This document shows positions 24,310 through 31,521 of a DNA stretch of 33,828 nucleotides, piece by piece. Position numbers and translations under genes: made by a program. Below the pieces are notes generated by a model. The model saw only the letters and a program-made list of their open reading frames with translations. It ran no database searches and had not been told where the DNA came from. This DNA comes from Chloroflexota bacterium (lineage in GTDB: Bacteria > Chloroflexota > Dormibacteria > CF-121), in the NCBI GenBank assembly GCA_005880395.1, contig VBHQ01000162.1:1-33828 (forward strand), read 5' to 3'. Every line of letters begins with the position of its first letter. Position 1 is the stretch's first letter.

Positions 24310-25257
24310 TCAGCGCGGCGGCGTCACCCGGGCGATCACCGCGTCCAGCAGGCTGTCGGAGGTCTGACCCGCGACCTCAGCCTCGGGACGGAGCAGCAGT
24401 CGGTGGCGAAAGGTCGGACGGAGCAGCGATTTGACATCGTCCGGCGTGACGTAATCGCGGCCGTCGAACGCCGCGGCCGCTTTAGCCGCGAGGAGCAGGA
24501 GCACCTCGGCGCGCGGGCTCGCCCCCAGGATCAACTCGGCAGCCTGCCGGGTGGCGACCGCCAGCTCGATGATGTAGCGCCGAATCTTCTCCTCGACCGT
24601 CACCCGGCGCGCCTCGTCGCGAGACTCCGCGATCGCGGCGGCGCCGAGGATCGGTTCGACGCCGGCCTTTGCGGGGTCGCGGAGCTCGACGCCTGCGTCC
24701 CATCGGCGCAACATCTCGAGCTCCTGCTCGGGCGTCGGGTACCCCATGAACGCCTTGAAGAGAAACCGGTCCTGCTGCGCCTCCGGCAAGGGAAACGTTC
24801 CCTCGTATTCGATCGGGTTCTGCGTGGCCAGCACGATAAAGGGGTCGGGCAACGGCAGCTGCTTGCCCTCCAGGCTCACGCCGCGCTCCTCCATTGACTC
24901 GAGCAAGGCCGCCTGGACCTTCGCCGGGGCGCGGTTGATTTCGTCCGCCAGCAGCACGTTGGTGAAAACCGGTCCCTGCCGGATCCGAAACGAGCGCGTC
25001 TGCAGGTCATAGATCGAGGTGCCAACGATATCTGCCGGCATGAGATCCGGTGTGAACTGGATACGCCCATACTCGAGGGAGAGCAGGCGCGCCATCGTCT
25101 TCGCCAGCAGCGTCTTGGCCACCCCCGGCACGCCCTCGATCAGCACGTGCCCCTGCGCGATCAGCGCCAGCGCGCAGAGGCGGACGGCCTCGTCCTGGCC
25201 GACCACGGCCTTGGCGGCTTCTGCCCGAAACTTCGCGTAGAACTCGGCGGCGGTCAT
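24310..25257 (-). CDS. MoxR-family AAA+ ATPase
   Basis: This 315-aa AAA+ ATPase has Walker A GVPGVAKT (42-49), Walker B VLLADEINRA (Asp-Glu at 105-106), and the MoxR-specific sensor segment LATQNPIEYEGTFPLPEAQQDRF. MoxR proteins are chaperone-like ATPases that help mature or insert partner complexes, commonly with VWA-type proteins such as the DUF58 product next door. It is cytoplasmic. The ATG overlaps the DUF4350 stop by ATGA and the stop is 7 nt from DUF58, so the genes are co-translated. No missing residues are seen. Confidence 0.95.
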   Translation of the reverse strand: MTAAEFYAKFRAEAAKAVVGQDEAVRLCALALIAQGHVLIEGVPGVAKTLLAKTMARLLSLEYGRIQFTPDLMPADIVGTSIYDLQTRSFRIRQGPVFTNVLLADEINRAPAKVQAALLESMEERGVSLEGKQLPLPDPFIVLATQNPIEYEGTFPLPEAQQDRFLFKAFMGYPTPEQELEMLRRWDAGVELRDPAKAGVEPILGAAAIAESRDEARRVTVEEKIRRYIIELAVATRQAAELILGASPRAEVLLLLAAKAAAAFDGRDYVTPDDVKSLLRPTFRHRLLLRPEAEVAGQTSDSLLDAVIARVTPPR

Positions 25258-26390
25258 GATCGCTCCCCCTTCCCGATGGACGCAGCTGCAACTGGATAGG
25301 CGAGGGCGTGCAACCGGCGGGCGATCGTCAGGACCTCCTGCTCAGAGGTCGGGGCCGTGGCCAGCGAGGCTTCAACACCGGCCAGTTCCGCGGCGATCGC
25401 CGGAGCCCGCTGGGCGAGCGCTTGCGAGACAAGCGTCGGCGGCGTCTCCTGGCTGAGGCCCACCCGCTCCGCCACGGTTCGCCGGGTGGCACCGAGCAAG
25501 GTCTCCAACGCGACCGAGCGGGCTCCGGTTCGATGCAGGAGGCTGCCGACGGCGGCAGCATACTCCGCCGTCGAACGATCGGCCCGCGGCTGCAACGGAA
25601 TCGCCGGGCCAAAAGCTCGGCCGCGCGACGCCAGGCCGATCAAGATGACGAGCACCGCCAGGGTTAGCGCCGCGCCCCAGGCCGTCGAGAGCCACGCGAC
25701 CGCGGGCGACGCGCCGGCGGCGGCGCCGTGGTGGAATTCGTCGAAGAGCACCGACCCACCCGCCGGCGTCATGGCGACCAGGTCGGCGGCGAAGCGCCCA
25801 TTGTCGGCAAGGGTCAGGTATCCATTACACAGAACGAGCGGATCGGTGAGCGCGAGCAGGGTTCCCGAGCCAATCGTCGACCGAACGGCGAGGACGTCGC
25901 CATGGCCGTTGCGCAACAAGGGGACCTGCGTGGAATTGGGCCGGAAGGCGAGCGCTTGCTGGGCTCCCGAAAGCGAATTGACGCCGCCGAAGACGGGAGC
26001 CGCCGCCGTGGCGGCCGCGTCGACGCCGGCCGAGGTTCGCTGGAGGCCGAACTGCCGGTCGAGATCCGGGTCGCCACCCTCCGAGCCATAGACCACGACA
26101 TTGCCGGCACCGATCCAGGCCTGGAGCTGCTGGGCTTCGGTGATGCTATAGCCACTGGTGGGCGTAAAGACGAAGAGCAAGGAGGGCGACGCCGGGAGGG
26201 AGAAGTCGCCCTCGACGGTTCCGGTGGTGTGTCCGAGCGCCTGGGCATAGGCGCGGAGGGCCGACGTGCCATTGCCGCCGTCGCTTTGGGAGCTGTGGTC
26301 GGGCGAGTCGTTTGCGGAGGTGCCGCGCAACGTGACGACGATCGCGATCAAGGCGATCAAGACGGCGAAGCCGAGCCAGGAGCGTCGCAT
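25254..26390 (-). CDS. DUF4350-domain membrane protein
   Basis: This 378-aa protein has an N-terminal anchor (WLGFAVLIALIAIVVTL), an extracytoplasmic DUF4350 domain and a second membrane helix near residue 240 (AWGAALTLAVLVILIGL) before a helical cytoplasmic tail. The external domain shows NGTSALRAYAQALGH, VFTPTSGYSITEAQQLQAWIGAGNVVVYGSE and FDEFHHG, matching the family's GAT-like Rossmann pattern. Function is unknown, but it is a regular member of DUF58/MoxR/DUF4129 operons. The start overlaps the DUF4129 stop by one base (TAATG) and the stop overlaps moxR by ATGA. Confidence 0.85.
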   Translation of the reverse strand: MRRSWLGFAVLIALIAIVVTLRGTSANDSPDHSSQSDGGNGTSALRAYAQALGHTTGTVEGDFSLPASPSLLFVFTPTSGYSITEAQQLQAWIGAGNVVVYGSEGGDPDLDRQFGLQRTSAGVDAAATAAAPVFGGVNSLSGAQQALAFRPNSTQVPLLRNGHGDVLAVRSTIGSGTLLALTDPLVLCNGYLTLADNGRFAADLVAMTPAGGSVLFDEFHHGAAAGASPAVAWLSTAWGAALTLAVLVILIGLASRGRAFGPAIPLQPRADRSTAEYAAAVGSLLHRTGARSVALETLLGATRRTVAERVGLSQETPPTLVSQALAQRAPAIAAELAGVEASLATAPTSEQEVLTIARRLHALAYPVAAASIGKGERS

Positions 26391-27277
26391 TATGCCGCCT
26401 TGCGGAATCGCAGAGCGGCCTCAGCCGCTCGGGCGTAACCTGCCTGGTCCAGCGGACGATTGCCGTAGCTGGCTTCTTCGAACGAACGGAGCAGCGGCCG
26501 CAGCGCCTCCGGTTGATCGGCGCGCGAGAAGAGCTCCCGGACGGTGTCGGGGCTCCGGTCCCAGGCTCGCTCGCCACTGAGTCGCACCGCCACGCCGCCG
26601 GCGAGCGCACGAACGGCGCCCACGTAATCGCCGGCCGTCGCCATCCGGTCCGCTTCGGCAAAGAAATTCAATGACGGTGGCGCTGGCGTTGGCCCGGTCG
26701 TCGGCCTCGCCTGGCGCCCACCGAGGGTAATGGCTCCGCGAATCGGCCAGAGGATGATCGACAGGATGACCAGCCCTGCGAGAACGAACCAGATCCACAG
26801 TGGCACATTGAGATGAAGGTTGCCGACGCCGAGCCAGGACAAGAAGCGACGGATGCCGTTGAGGATCCCGCCGATGATGCGTTCGGCCAGGCTTGGCCCG
26901 CTGCTGAGCCCGGCGTAGCGCGGCATCGCCAGCACGTCGTGGAGGTCCCGCTGCGCGAGCCCGGGATCGGGGGTGTCCACATGCTGCTGCAGCGCCTGGT
27001 ACAGCGCCTGCAAGCGCTGGTCGGCATCGACGAGATTTGGCTCAGCGCTGCGGAGATCGCGAAGGATTTCGGGCTGGGGGGGGCCGGGCGCAATTTCAAG
27101 CACCTGGAGGGCTTGGTCGACCGCCGGGGCGTCACCCTTCTCGGCGAACTGCACCAGCGAGAGCGCGTGGTGGATCGCGCCGGCGTAGTCGTCGACCGAC
27201 GTTTGCGCCGCCGCGGGCTGTGCCGAGAAGACGCTAACGAGGAGGGCCAGGACGGGAAGCGCGGCTCGCGTACGCAG
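26390..27277 (-). CDS. DUF4129-domain protein, start codon unclear
   Basis: The track starts at GTG 27154, but the frame remains open upstream and encodes a convincing signal peptide, RAALPVLALLVSVFSAQPAAAQ, back to the upstream gene's TAG. No ATG, GTG or TTG lies in that stretch; CTG 27277 is the best initiator. The mature part is helical, with one membrane helix (PLWIWFVLAGLVILSIILWPI) and a cytoplasmic DUF4129 C-terminus: AEADRMATAGDYVGAVRALAGG and LFSRADQPEALRPLLRSFEEASYGNRPLDQAGYARAAEAA. Length is about 295 aa with the signal. This family accompanies MoxR/DUF58. Readthrough of the TAG or a sequence error are alternatives to a CTG start. Confidence 0.75.
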   Translation of the reverse strand: MRTRAALPVLALLVSVFSAQPAAAQTSVDDYAGAIHHALSLVQFAEKGDAPAVDQALQVLEIAPGPPQPEILRDLRSAEPNLVDADQRLQALYQALQQHVDTPDPGLAQRDLHDVLAMPRYAGLSSGPSLAERIIGGILNGIRRFLSWLGVGNLHLNVPLWIWFVLAGLVILSIILWPIRGAITLGGRQARPTTGPTPAPPSLNFFAEADRMATAGDYVGAVRALAGGVAVRLSGERAWDRSPDTVRELFSRADQPEALRPLLRSFEEASYGNRPLDQAGYARAAEAALRFRKAA

Positions 27278-27283
27278 CGTGGG

Positions 27284-28180
27284 CTAGGCGGGGGCCGGCC
27301 CCGGAGCCGTCTGCCGGGCCAGCTGGTCGAGATCGAGGCCCTCCTTGCGCACCCGAAGGTCGAAATACAGAAGAACGAGGCCGATGGTGAAGATCGGCGA
27401 CACGATCGCGCCGAGCAATGTCGACGCGATGGCCGATAGCGCGAGCCGGAGATCGCCGCTCAGCCCCACGCTCACGACGATTTGCACCAGCACTCCCAGG
27501 GCGAGGTTGACGATGGATTGGAGGATCGCCAGGACCACGATGACGCCGACGGTCCGCCACCACATGCCGCCGACCAGGCTCCAGCTCCGACGCATGCCTC
27601 TAATGGGACCGATGTCCTCGGCCATCATCGCCGCGACGACTAAGCCCCAGCGAACGAAGAGGTAGGCGCCCAGCGCGAGCACGACGAGCCCCGGAATCAC
27701 CAGCAGGATGAAGCCCAGCACCAGGGCCACCACCCAGAGGACGGCGATCCCATAAAAGATGCCAACCAGCCCGAGGAGCGGCAGGTATTTGGCGAGCGTC
27801 TCGCGGAGGACCCCGACGATCGTTACCGGACGACCGAGCGCGACATCGGTCACGGCACGGTAGACCGCGCCAAGCGTGAAGGGAAGCAGGATCAAGCCGC
27901 CAAGACCGCCGACGGCCAGCAGACCGAAGAGGCTCGAAAACCGCGTGCTGTTGAAGGTTGGGGTGACGGATCCACCGGGCGCGGCGAAGATGTTGGTAAT
28001 CGTCGTCGACGTCAGGCGGTAGGTACCGGTCACGAGCGTCCAGAGCAGACCTGGCAGGACGACGATCAGGGCGACGCCAACGATCAGGCCGAATTGACGG
28101 CGATACAGTCGGAACAGTTCGTCAAGAAGCTCCGGAAGCGGCATCGGCCTGAAGCGCACTGGGGCGGGGCTGGATGCCAC
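27284..28180 (-). CDS. Polytopic membrane protein (GPDPase membrane-domain-like)
   Basis: This 298-aa protein begins with PLPELLDELFRLYRRQFGLIVGVALIVVLPGLLW, a pattern seen in membrane domains linked to glycerophosphodiester phosphodiesterases and related DUFs. About six hydrophobic helices follow, with AEDIGPIRGMRRSWSLVGGMWWRTVGVIVVL as the conserved loop and helix near the C-terminus. No catalytic motif is visible. It is the first gene of the five-gene minus-strand operon. Start GTG 28180 lies 6 nt after CAATAT, a leaderless-type -10. The stop TAG is in frame with the next gene. Function is unknown. Confidence 0.75.
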   Translation of the reverse strand: MASSPAPVRFRPMPLPELLDELFRLYRRQFGLIVGVALIVVLPGLLWTLVTGTYRLTSTTITNIFAAPGGSVTPTFNSTRFSSLFGLLAVGGLGGLILLPFTLGAVYRAVTDVALGRPVTIVGVLRETLAKYLPLLGLVGIFYGIAVLWVVALVLGFILLVIPGLVVLALGAYLFVRWGLVVAAMMAEDIGPIRGMRRSWSLVGGMWWRTVGVIVVLAILQSIVNLALGVLVQIVVSVGLSGDLRLALSAIASTLLGAIVSPIFTIGLVLLYFDLRVRKEGLDLDQLARQTAPGPAPA

Positions 28181-28186
28181 CGGCCC

Positions 28187-28192
28187 ATATTG
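28187..28192 (-). promoter_or_regulatory. -10 box candidate for the five-gene operon (leaderless)
   Basis: Read on the minus strand, CAATAT lies 6 nt before GTG 28180. It is a weak match supported mainly by spacing. Confidence 0.3.
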
Positions 28193-28227
28193 CGGGACGG
28201 CGGCGTCCCGTGTCTAGTTGTTTTCGC

Positions 28228-28443
28228 TCAATTCGAACAGGAGCAGCTGCCGCCGCACGCGCATCCGCCTGCCGTCGATGCGGACGATGCTTTGCCGCCC
28301 GTCACTGCGAACGTCGAGAACATGGCCTTGGTGTTGGTCCCCTCGCATTCCGGACAGATCTGGCGCGCATCCCGGCTGGCATAGCCGCCGAACACCTCGA
28401 ACGTGTGCCGGCAGGTCAGGCAGGAAAACTCGTAGATCGGCAC
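28228..28443 (-). CDS. FmdB-family zinc-ribbon protein
   Basis: This small protein has the FmdB pattern: PIYEFSCLTCRHTFEVFG with one CxxC, then CPECEGTNTKAMFS with the second. A flexible Ser/Gly region and a Cys-rich end (GGCACGGSCSCSN) follow. The track uses ATG 28449, but a TACAAT -10 box runs directly into that ATG; GTG 28443, 6 nt after the box, gives the canonical MPIYEF start and 71 aa. The family is thought to be regulatory or RNA/protein binding; no role is proven here. It is divergent from rsmG and shares its promoter. Confidence 0.88.
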   Translation of the reverse strand: MPIYEFSCLTCRHTFEVFGGYASRDARQICPECEGTNTKAMFSTFAVTGGKASSASTAGGCACGGSCSCSN

Positions 28444-28448
28444 GGCCA

Positions 28449-28455
28449 TATTGTA
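28449..28455. promoter_or_regulatory. Symmetric bidirectional promoter core for fmdB and rsmG
   Basis: TATTGTA carries TATTGT on the plus strand and TACAAT on the minus strand. Exactly 6 nt away on each side lies a GTG: 28461 for rsmG and 28443 for fmdB. One shared -10 region would give two leaderless transcripts whose start sites are 18 bp apart. No -35 box is evident on either side. Confidence 0.6.
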
Positions 28456-28460
28456 AGGTC

Positions 28461-29090
28461 GTGAACGGGTCGCTGCGGCGCTATGCGGAGCTGCTGCTCG
28501 ACTGGAACCGAACGGTCAACCTGACCGGCGCCCGAACGCTTGCCGAGGTCGAAGCGCAAATCGCGGACGCCGACATCCTGCTCGGCGTCTCCTGGGAGCG
28601 CACCCGCACGGTTGTCGACATTGGCAGCGGCGGCGGCCTCCCGGCCGTACCCCTGGCGCTGGCGTTGCCCCAGGTGACGTTCTTGCTGCTCGAGGCGAAT
28701 GCACGGAAGTGCGCCTTTCTCGAGCACCTCGGCGGGGCGCTGGCGCTGGGGAATGTGACCGTGATCCACGGCCGTGCCGAGGAGCTGGCGCATCGAGCCG
28801 AGCATCGGGAGCACTTCGACCGCGCCATCTCGCGAGCGGCCGCCCGGCCGGCGGTACTGCTGGAGCTTGCCCTTCCCTTCGTTAAACCAGGGGGAGAGTT
28901 GATTGCCCAGGTCACAAGCGCCGATCCGCACCCGCTGCAGGCAGCCGCGACCCGGCTTGGCGGCGGTGCCCCGCATCTCGTTAGGCCGATCGAGGGCGGC
29001 AGCTCTCTGCTTGTCGTTCCCAAGATCGCGACCACCCCGGCCGAATTCCCCCGTCGTGTCGGGGTTCCCAACCGACGGCCCCTGGCGTAA
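28461..29090 (+). CDS. rsmG: 16S rRNA (guanine(527)-N7)-methyltransferase
   Basis: RsmG methylates N7 of G527 in the 530 loop of 16S rRNA using SAM. The protein has LRRYAELLLDWNRTVNLTGARTL, the SAM-binding VVDIGSGGGLPAVPLALALP, LLEANARKCAFLEHL, ERAISRAAA-type text (FDRAISRAAARPAVLLEL) and LPFVKPGGELIAQ. The track starts at 28218, inside fmdB on the other strand; GTG 28461 fits the promoter and gives 209 aa, slightly short at the N-terminal helix compared with many homologues. It is cytoplasmic. It is not next to mnmG or parAB, the common neighbours. Confidence 0.92.
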   Translation: MNGSLRRYAELLLDWNRTVNLTGARTLAEVEAQIADADILLGVSWERTRTVVDIGSGGGLPAVPLALALPQVTFLLLEANARKCAFLEHLGGALALGNVTVIHGRAEELAHRAEHREHFDRAISRAAARPAVLLELALPFVKPGGELIAQVTSADPHPLQAAATRLGGGAPHLVRPIEGGSSLLVVPKIATTPAEFPRRVGVPNRRPLA

Positions 29091-29120
29091 CTGGAGCTCT
29101 GACAGAGGCGTTGCACCGAT

Positions 29121-29984
29121 ATGAGGTCGGCTCTCCGCTTGATTCCCCTGATGGTCATCGGCGCAGTTGCGGCCTTCCTGCTGGCTGGCCCGCTGTTTTC
29201 CCTCTACAAGTCGACCGCCGTGGCGAGCCGGCCTCACGCTTCGCCCTCGGGAAGCATCAACCCGCATGCGTCCCCCACGACGTGCCCGGCCTCGCTGCCG
29301 ATGCCAAAATCGCCCGGTACGGTGCCGCTGGCAGCGCCCGCGCTGCCGTTTCCGGTCTGGGTCAATGATCCCCTCGGCGTGAACCTGCGAGCCGCCGCCA
29401 GTGCTTCAAGCGCGCGACTGACGACCTTGAACCAGGGGACGCAGGCCACGGCGGACCGCCAATCGCCGGACAGCTCGGGCAGCCTCTGGTACCACGTCAC
29501 GGTGGGCGCGACCGCCGGCTGGTTGCGCTCGGACTTCGTGGCGACCACGCCGCTTCACGCCGCCAGTGGGCCCGGCTGGAGCTTGATGCTACCGCAGGGT
29601 TACGTGAGCACACCGAGCGCCGACCTCTCGCTCGTCAACGTCGTCAAGAGCGGGGACGACCTGCCGTTTCTCATCGTGCAGGCGACGATCGCCAGCACGC
29701 TGACCGTCCAGTTGCCTGGCTCGCTTCGCGCCGACCTGGCGCCGATCGCCGATCATACGTCGACCATCCAGGTCTGGAACTACACGGTCACGGAACACGT
29801 CTCGCGCGTCGCGCTCGATACCTGCAAGATCATGTCCGCCTGGGCGCGACCCGACCAGGGTTGGCCCTATGAGACCTCCGTGTACGTTCATACGTCGGGA
29901 CGGAGTTACGAGTTCACCTTCTTCAGTCCCGACCCGAACAGCGGCCTCGCCAGCCAGGTCCTGAACAGTATCGCCCTGAGCTGA
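29121..29984 (+). CDS. Membrane-anchored protein with an extracellular SH3-like domain
   Basis: A single N-terminal hydrophobic segment (LIPLMVIGAVAAFLLAGPLFSLY) anchors the protein, followed by a Ser/Pro/Ala-rich linker. Residues about 80-145 match bacterial SH3 (SH3b): DPLGVNLRAAASASSARLTTLNQGTQ and LWYHVTVGATAGWLRSDFV. The C-terminal 140 residues (GWSLMLPQGYVSTPSADLSLVNV ... YEFTFFSPDPNSG) resemble a beta-rich domain of unknown family. SH3b domains often bind cell-wall peptides, but target and role are unknown here. ATG 29121 is 30 nt after rsmG and the two may be co-transcribed. Length 287 aa. Confidence 0.8.
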   Translation: MRSALRLIPLMVIGAVAAFLLAGPLFSLYKSTAVASRPHASPSGSINPHASPTTCPASLPMPKSPGTVPLAAPALPFPVWVNDPLGVNLRAAASASSARLTTLNQGTQATADRQSPDSSGSLWYHVTVGATAGWLRSDFVATTPLHAASGPGWSLMLPQGYVSTPSADLSLVNVVKSGDDLPFLIVQATIASTLTVQLPGSLRADLAPIADHTSTIQVWNYTVTEHVSRVALDTCKIMSAWARPDQGWPYETSVYVHTSGRSYEFTFFSPDPNSGLASQVLNSIALS

Positions 29985-29995
29985 CGGGTTCGCGG

Positions 29996-31492
29996 TCAGG
30001 GCGAGATGCCACGGATGGCGGCTTCGGCGACGGCGCGCTCGTCCCAATCCTGCTTGTCGCGCCCGATGAGGATGCTCCGCTCGTGCCCTTTCCCGGCAAG
30101 CAGGATAGTGTCGCCCGGCCGGGCCCGGCGCACGGCGTGCGTAATGCCCTGGCGCCGGTCTTCGATCCGGGCGTAGTTCTCACCCTCCTGCCAGCCGACC
30201 GCCTCCGCGCCTCCGGCGATTTCGTCGATGATCGCCATCGCATCTTCTTCGCGTGGATCTTCGTTCGTGAATACGGCGTAGTCGCTCAGCCGGGCCGCGA
30301 TCTCGCCCATCCAGGGACGTTTGTCGCGATCGCGGTCGCCGGCGCTGCCGAAGACCGCGATCAGTTTGCCTCTGGTGATCGGTCGGAGCTCGCGAAGCAC
30401 TTTTTCCAGGCTCTGCGGCGTGTGCGCGTAATCGATGACCACCCGGAACGGCTGGCCAAGGTCGACACGTTCCATTCGGCCGCTCACTCCCTGGAAGCTC
30501 TCGAGGCCGTTGCGAATCTCCTCGAGCGTCAGGCCGATCGCGATCCCGGCGGCCGCCGCGGCCAGCGCGTTCGCCGCGTTCCATCGCCCACTCTGCTTGA
30601 GCCGAATCGGCAACGCCCCCAGCGGAGTGGTCGCCTCGATGCGAAGGCCTTCCGGCGTTACCTCCACGCGCTGCGCCTTGAGGTCGGCATCGAGCTGGAT
30701 GCCGTAGGTAATCCGCCGCGGAATCGCGCGCTGGGCGAGGTACGGGTAGCTCGGGTCATCGCGGTTCAGGACGGCCGTTTTCTCGATACCTTTGGCGACG
30801 CTCTCGGCCGTCAGGTCGATCAAGGAAGCCTTTGCTTCGCGATAGGCCTCAATGGTCTTGTGAAAGTCGAGATGCTCGTGGGCGATGTTCGTGAAGACGG
30901 CAACGTCATAATCGACGCCGACGACGCGCTGCAGCGCCAGGCCGTGGGAGCTGGTTTCGATCACCACCTGCGTGATGCCCCGCTCGCGCATCCGCGCAAG
31001 CTGGGCCTGGATCTCGAGAGCCTCAAGGGTGGTCTGGCGGGAATCATTCAGGTCGACATCGCCGCCCGCCCGGATGTCGACCGTGCTCATCGACCCGGCT
31101 GGACGCCCCGACGCCAGCACCATCTGCTGGATCATGGTCGTGGTCGTCGTCTTGCCATCGGTGCCGGTGACACCGATCACGGTCATCGCCTGACTTGGAT
31201 GTTCAAACCACGTGCTCGACATCAGTGGCAGGGCGCGCCGGGTGTCGTCGACGACGACCTGGGGCCAGGCGGTCCCCACCCGGTGTTGCACGACCGCCAC
31301 GACGGCGCCGTCCCGGAGCGCGGTCTCGACGTAGCGGTGCCCATCCGTATGGGTGCCCGGGATCGCGATGAAGCAGTCGCCCGGCTTCAGTCGTCGCGAG
31401 TCATAGCAGAGCCCGGTGACCTCTGGGTCCGCCGGGGCTTGCTCCAGCACGCGAACGCCGTCGAGCAAGCGGGTCAATCGCATGGAGGCCAT
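29996..31492 (-). CDS. murE: UDP-MurNAc-tripeptide synthetase (Mur ligase)
   Basis: MurE adds the third residue (DAP, Lys or Orn) to UDP-MurNAc-Ala-Glu with ATP during peptidoglycan synthesis. Motifs are the P-loop GVTGTDGKTTTTTM (from residue 107), ETSSHGLALQRV, TNIAHEHLDFH, REAKASLI, RWNAANALAAAAAGI, DYAHTPQSLEKVL and VFGSAGDRDRDKRP. The specificity segment reads TNEDPREEDA where DAP-adding enzymes have DNPR, which hints at Lys or Orn. At 498 aa it is full length and cytoplasmic. It stands alone, away from a dcw cluster, and is divergent from folP. A TAGCAT -10 candidate lies at 31510-31505. Confidence 0.94.
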   Translation of the reverse strand: MASMRLTRLLDGVRVLEQAPADPEVTGLCYDSRRLKPGDCFIAIPGTHTDGHRYVETALRDGAVVAVVQHRVGTAWPQVVVDDTRRALPLMSSTWFEHPSQAMTVIGVTGTDGKTTTTTMIQQMVLASGRPAGSMSTVDIRAGGDVDLNDSRQTTLEALEIQAQLARMRERGITQVVIETSSHGLALQRVVGVDYDVAVFTNIAHEHLDFHKTIEAYREAKASLIDLTAESVAKGIEKTAVLNRDDPSYPYLAQRAIPRRITYGIQLDADLKAQRVEVTPEGLRIEATTPLGALPIRLKQSGRWNAANALAAAAAGIAIGLTLEEIRNGLESFQGVSGRMERVDLGQPFRVVIDYAHTPQSLEKVLRELRPITRGKLIAVFGSAGDRDRDKRPWMGEIAARLSDYAVFTNEDPREEDAMAIIDEIAGGAEAVGWQEGENYARIEDRRQGITHAVRRARPGDTILLAGKGHERSILIGRDKQDWDERAVAEAAIRGISP

Positions 31493-31504
31493 CGAAAGGA
31501 CATG

Positions 31505-31514
31505 ATGCTACGCT
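31505..31514. promoter_or_regulatory. Overlapping divergent -10 boxes for murE and folP
   Basis: TAGCAT on the minus strand (31510-31505, murE) and TACGCT on the plus strand (31509-31514, folP) share one TA step. The folP box lies 7 nt before ATG 31522, so folP would be leaderless. Both boxes are weak. Confidence 0.3.
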
Positions 31515-31521
31515 CAGGCCG

